From Oceanococcus sp041624435 (GTDB lineage Bacteria > Pseudomonadota > Gammaproteobacteria > Nevskiales > Oceanococcaceae), in NCBI GenBank assembly GCA_041624435.1, contig JBFJVB010000008.1, positions 1 to 51,115 on the forward strand: a stretch of DNA of 51,115 bases. Direction: 5' to 3'. This document shows positions 50,330-51,115 of the stretch, one piece after another. A model generated the notes under the pieces. The model worked only from the letters and a program-made list of their open reading frames with translations. It made no database searches and was not told where the DNA came from. Numbering within the stretch: the stretch's first letter is position 1; every line of letters starts with the position of its first letter. A program made the translations under genes and the position numbers.

Positions 50330-51115
50330 GCGCGCTGCCTGCTGAACTGTGGCTGCGTCTGGGCCTGTTTCTTGGCCTGTTGCTGGCGCTCGGCCTGGCG
50401 GAATCTGTGTGGGCTCGGCGCACCCGGCAGGTCCGGCGCCGCCAACGCTGGCCGGTGAACTTCGCCATCGTGGTGATCGACAGCCTGATTCTGCGCCTCC
50501 TGCCCGCGGTTTCTGCGGTGGGCGCGGCGGCCTGGGCCGCCCAGCACGACTGGGGTCTGCTGGCCCTGTGGCCGGTTCCCGGGGGCATCGCCATCGCGCT
50601 GAGCCTGCTCGCTCTGGATGCGGCGATCTATCTGCAGCATCGGCTGATGCACAAGCTGCCGCTGCTGTGGCGCCTGCACCGCATGCATCACTCGGACGTC
50701 GAGATCGATGTGAGCACCGCCCTGCGCTTTCATCCGCTGGAAATCCTGCTGTCCATGCTCTACAAGATGGCGCTGGTGGTGCTGCTCGGCGCGCCGGTGG
50801 TGGCCGTGCTGAGCTTCGAGATCCTGCTCAACGGCACGGCGATGTTCAACCATGCCAATCTGCGCCTGCCCCCCCGGCTCGATCACGCCCTGCGCTGGCT
50901 GCTGGTCACGCCGGACATGCACCGGGTCCACCACTCCTGGCACCCCCGGGAAACCAACTCCAACTTCGGCTTCAACCTGCCCTGGTGGGACCGCCTGTTC
51001 GGCACCTACCGCGCGCAACCGCGCGCCGGCCACACCGGCATGGCGATCGGCCTGAGCGGTCACACCGACCCGCGCGAGGTGGCCTGGTTGGACGGCATGC
51101 TGCGCATGCCCTTCC
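50326..51115 (+). CDS. Sterol desaturase/fatty acid hydroxylase family protein (3' truncated)
   Basis: At least 263 residues; the frame runs off the window. There are about four TM helices and three histidine clusters typical of di-iron membrane hydroxylases and desaturases: HRLMH, HRMHH and HRVHH, each between TM segments. The enzyme should use O2 to hydroxylate or desaturate a sterol, fatty acid or carotenoid-like lipid. The ATG overlaps the MMPL stop (ATGA), so the two proteins are made together. That coupling suggests the exporter moves the product or substrate of this enzyme. Confidence 0.88.
   Translation, partial: MSALPAELWLRLGLFLGLLLALGLAESVWARRTRQVRRRQRWPVNFAIVVIDSLILRLLPAVSAVGAAAWAAQHDWGLLALWPVPGGIAIALSLLALDAAIYLQHRLMHKLPLLWRLHRMHHSDVEIDVSTALRFHPLEILLSMLYKMALVVLLGAPVVAVLSFEILLNGTAMFNHANLRLPPRLDHALRWLLVTPDMHRVHHSWHPRETNSNFGFNLPWWDRLFGTYRAQPRAGHTGMAIGLSGHTDPREVAWLDGMLRMPF

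Noticed and set aside
1..51115. tRNA, rRNA, CRISPR arrays, riboswitches and complete insertion sequences
   Set aside because: None was recognised on reading both strands; covariance-model searches (tRNAscan, Rfam) would be needed to exclude small RNAs.

Overview
The window reads as chromosomal DNA of a GC-rich, flagellated, aerobic gammaproteobacterium that lives on lipids, steroids or aromatics. A Nevskiales/Salinisphaerales-like marine or hydrocarbonoclastic organism would fit, but that placement is inference from gene content: a polar-type flhA-flhF-flhG-fliA cluster, wax-ester synthase, meta-cleavage lower-pathway genes, an RND/MMPL lipid exporter, GlyGly-CTERM surface proteases and an FNR/Anr box. 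Genes are tightly packed. Many pairs overlap by 1-14 bases (ATGA/GTGA junctions), and four convergent pairs overlap at their 3' ends. No tRNA, rRNA, CRISPR array, intact insertion sequence or convincing rho-independent terminator was seen.

Layout. 1-2.4 kb (+): the C-terminal part of an M14 carboxypeptidase with a GlyGly-CTERM tail, then a ZapE ATPase and an orphan Hpt protein. 2.4-8.2 kb (-): a translationally coupled operon of an alkyl-DHAP-synthase-like FAD enzyme, a GlpD-like dehydrogenase and an FGGY kinase, with a LuxR-type regulator upstream. 8.3-13.6 kb: a CbpA-type co-chaperone, a two-TM potassium channel with two RCK domains and its small membrane partner, an exported protein, a small membrane protein and a NadM-Nudix enzyme coupled to purL. 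13.6-18.6 kb (-): purL, a YycJ-like metallo-hydrolase and a DUF1820 protein. 18.8-23.7 kb (-): flhA-flhF-flhG-fliA behind a sigma-54 promoter. 23.8-27.7 kb: a small membrane ORF, a TetR regulator with palindromic operators, and a histidine kinase/double-receiver pair.

27.9-35.2 kb: a SnoaL-like/SDR/aldonolactone-oxidase-like operon (+) meets a reverse-strand cluster encoding C-C hydrolase, 2-oxopentenoate hydratase, acylating aldehyde dehydrogenase and 4-hydroxy-2-oxovalerate aldolase. This is the lower limb of meta-cleavage, as used for steroid ring A/B (Tes/Hsa) or biphenyl-type substrates; no ring-cleavage dioxygenase is in view. 35.4-37.6 kb (+): wax-ester synthase/DGAT and an SDR. 37.7-41.6 kb (+): a DUF3604 lipoprotein, a membrane-anchored PpiC-like isomerase that appears to start at CTG, and a HupE/UreJ-like membrane protein. 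41.7-45 kb: an M36 metallopeptidase with a PA insert and a GlyGly-CTERM-like tail. 45-46 kb: a tandem universal stress protein behind a perfect FNR/Anr box.

46.0-46.5 kb is the only gene-free stretch above 300 bases. It is relatively AT-rich, carries phased short repeats and may be the remnant of a mobile element. 46.5-51.1 kb (+): a LolA-like periplasmic protein with a palindromic operator, an RND/MMPL exporter and a sterol-desaturase-family enzyme that runs off the end, together a candidate lipid-modification and export unit.

Combined reading: the window links hydrophobic-substrate catabolism, storage-lipid synthesis, unusual glycerolipid chemistry and envelope lipid export. The least explained parts are the AGPS-like/GlpD/FGGY operon, the LolA-like/MMPL/desaturase locus, the DUF3604/PPIase/HupE set and the channel plus small membrane protein pair.
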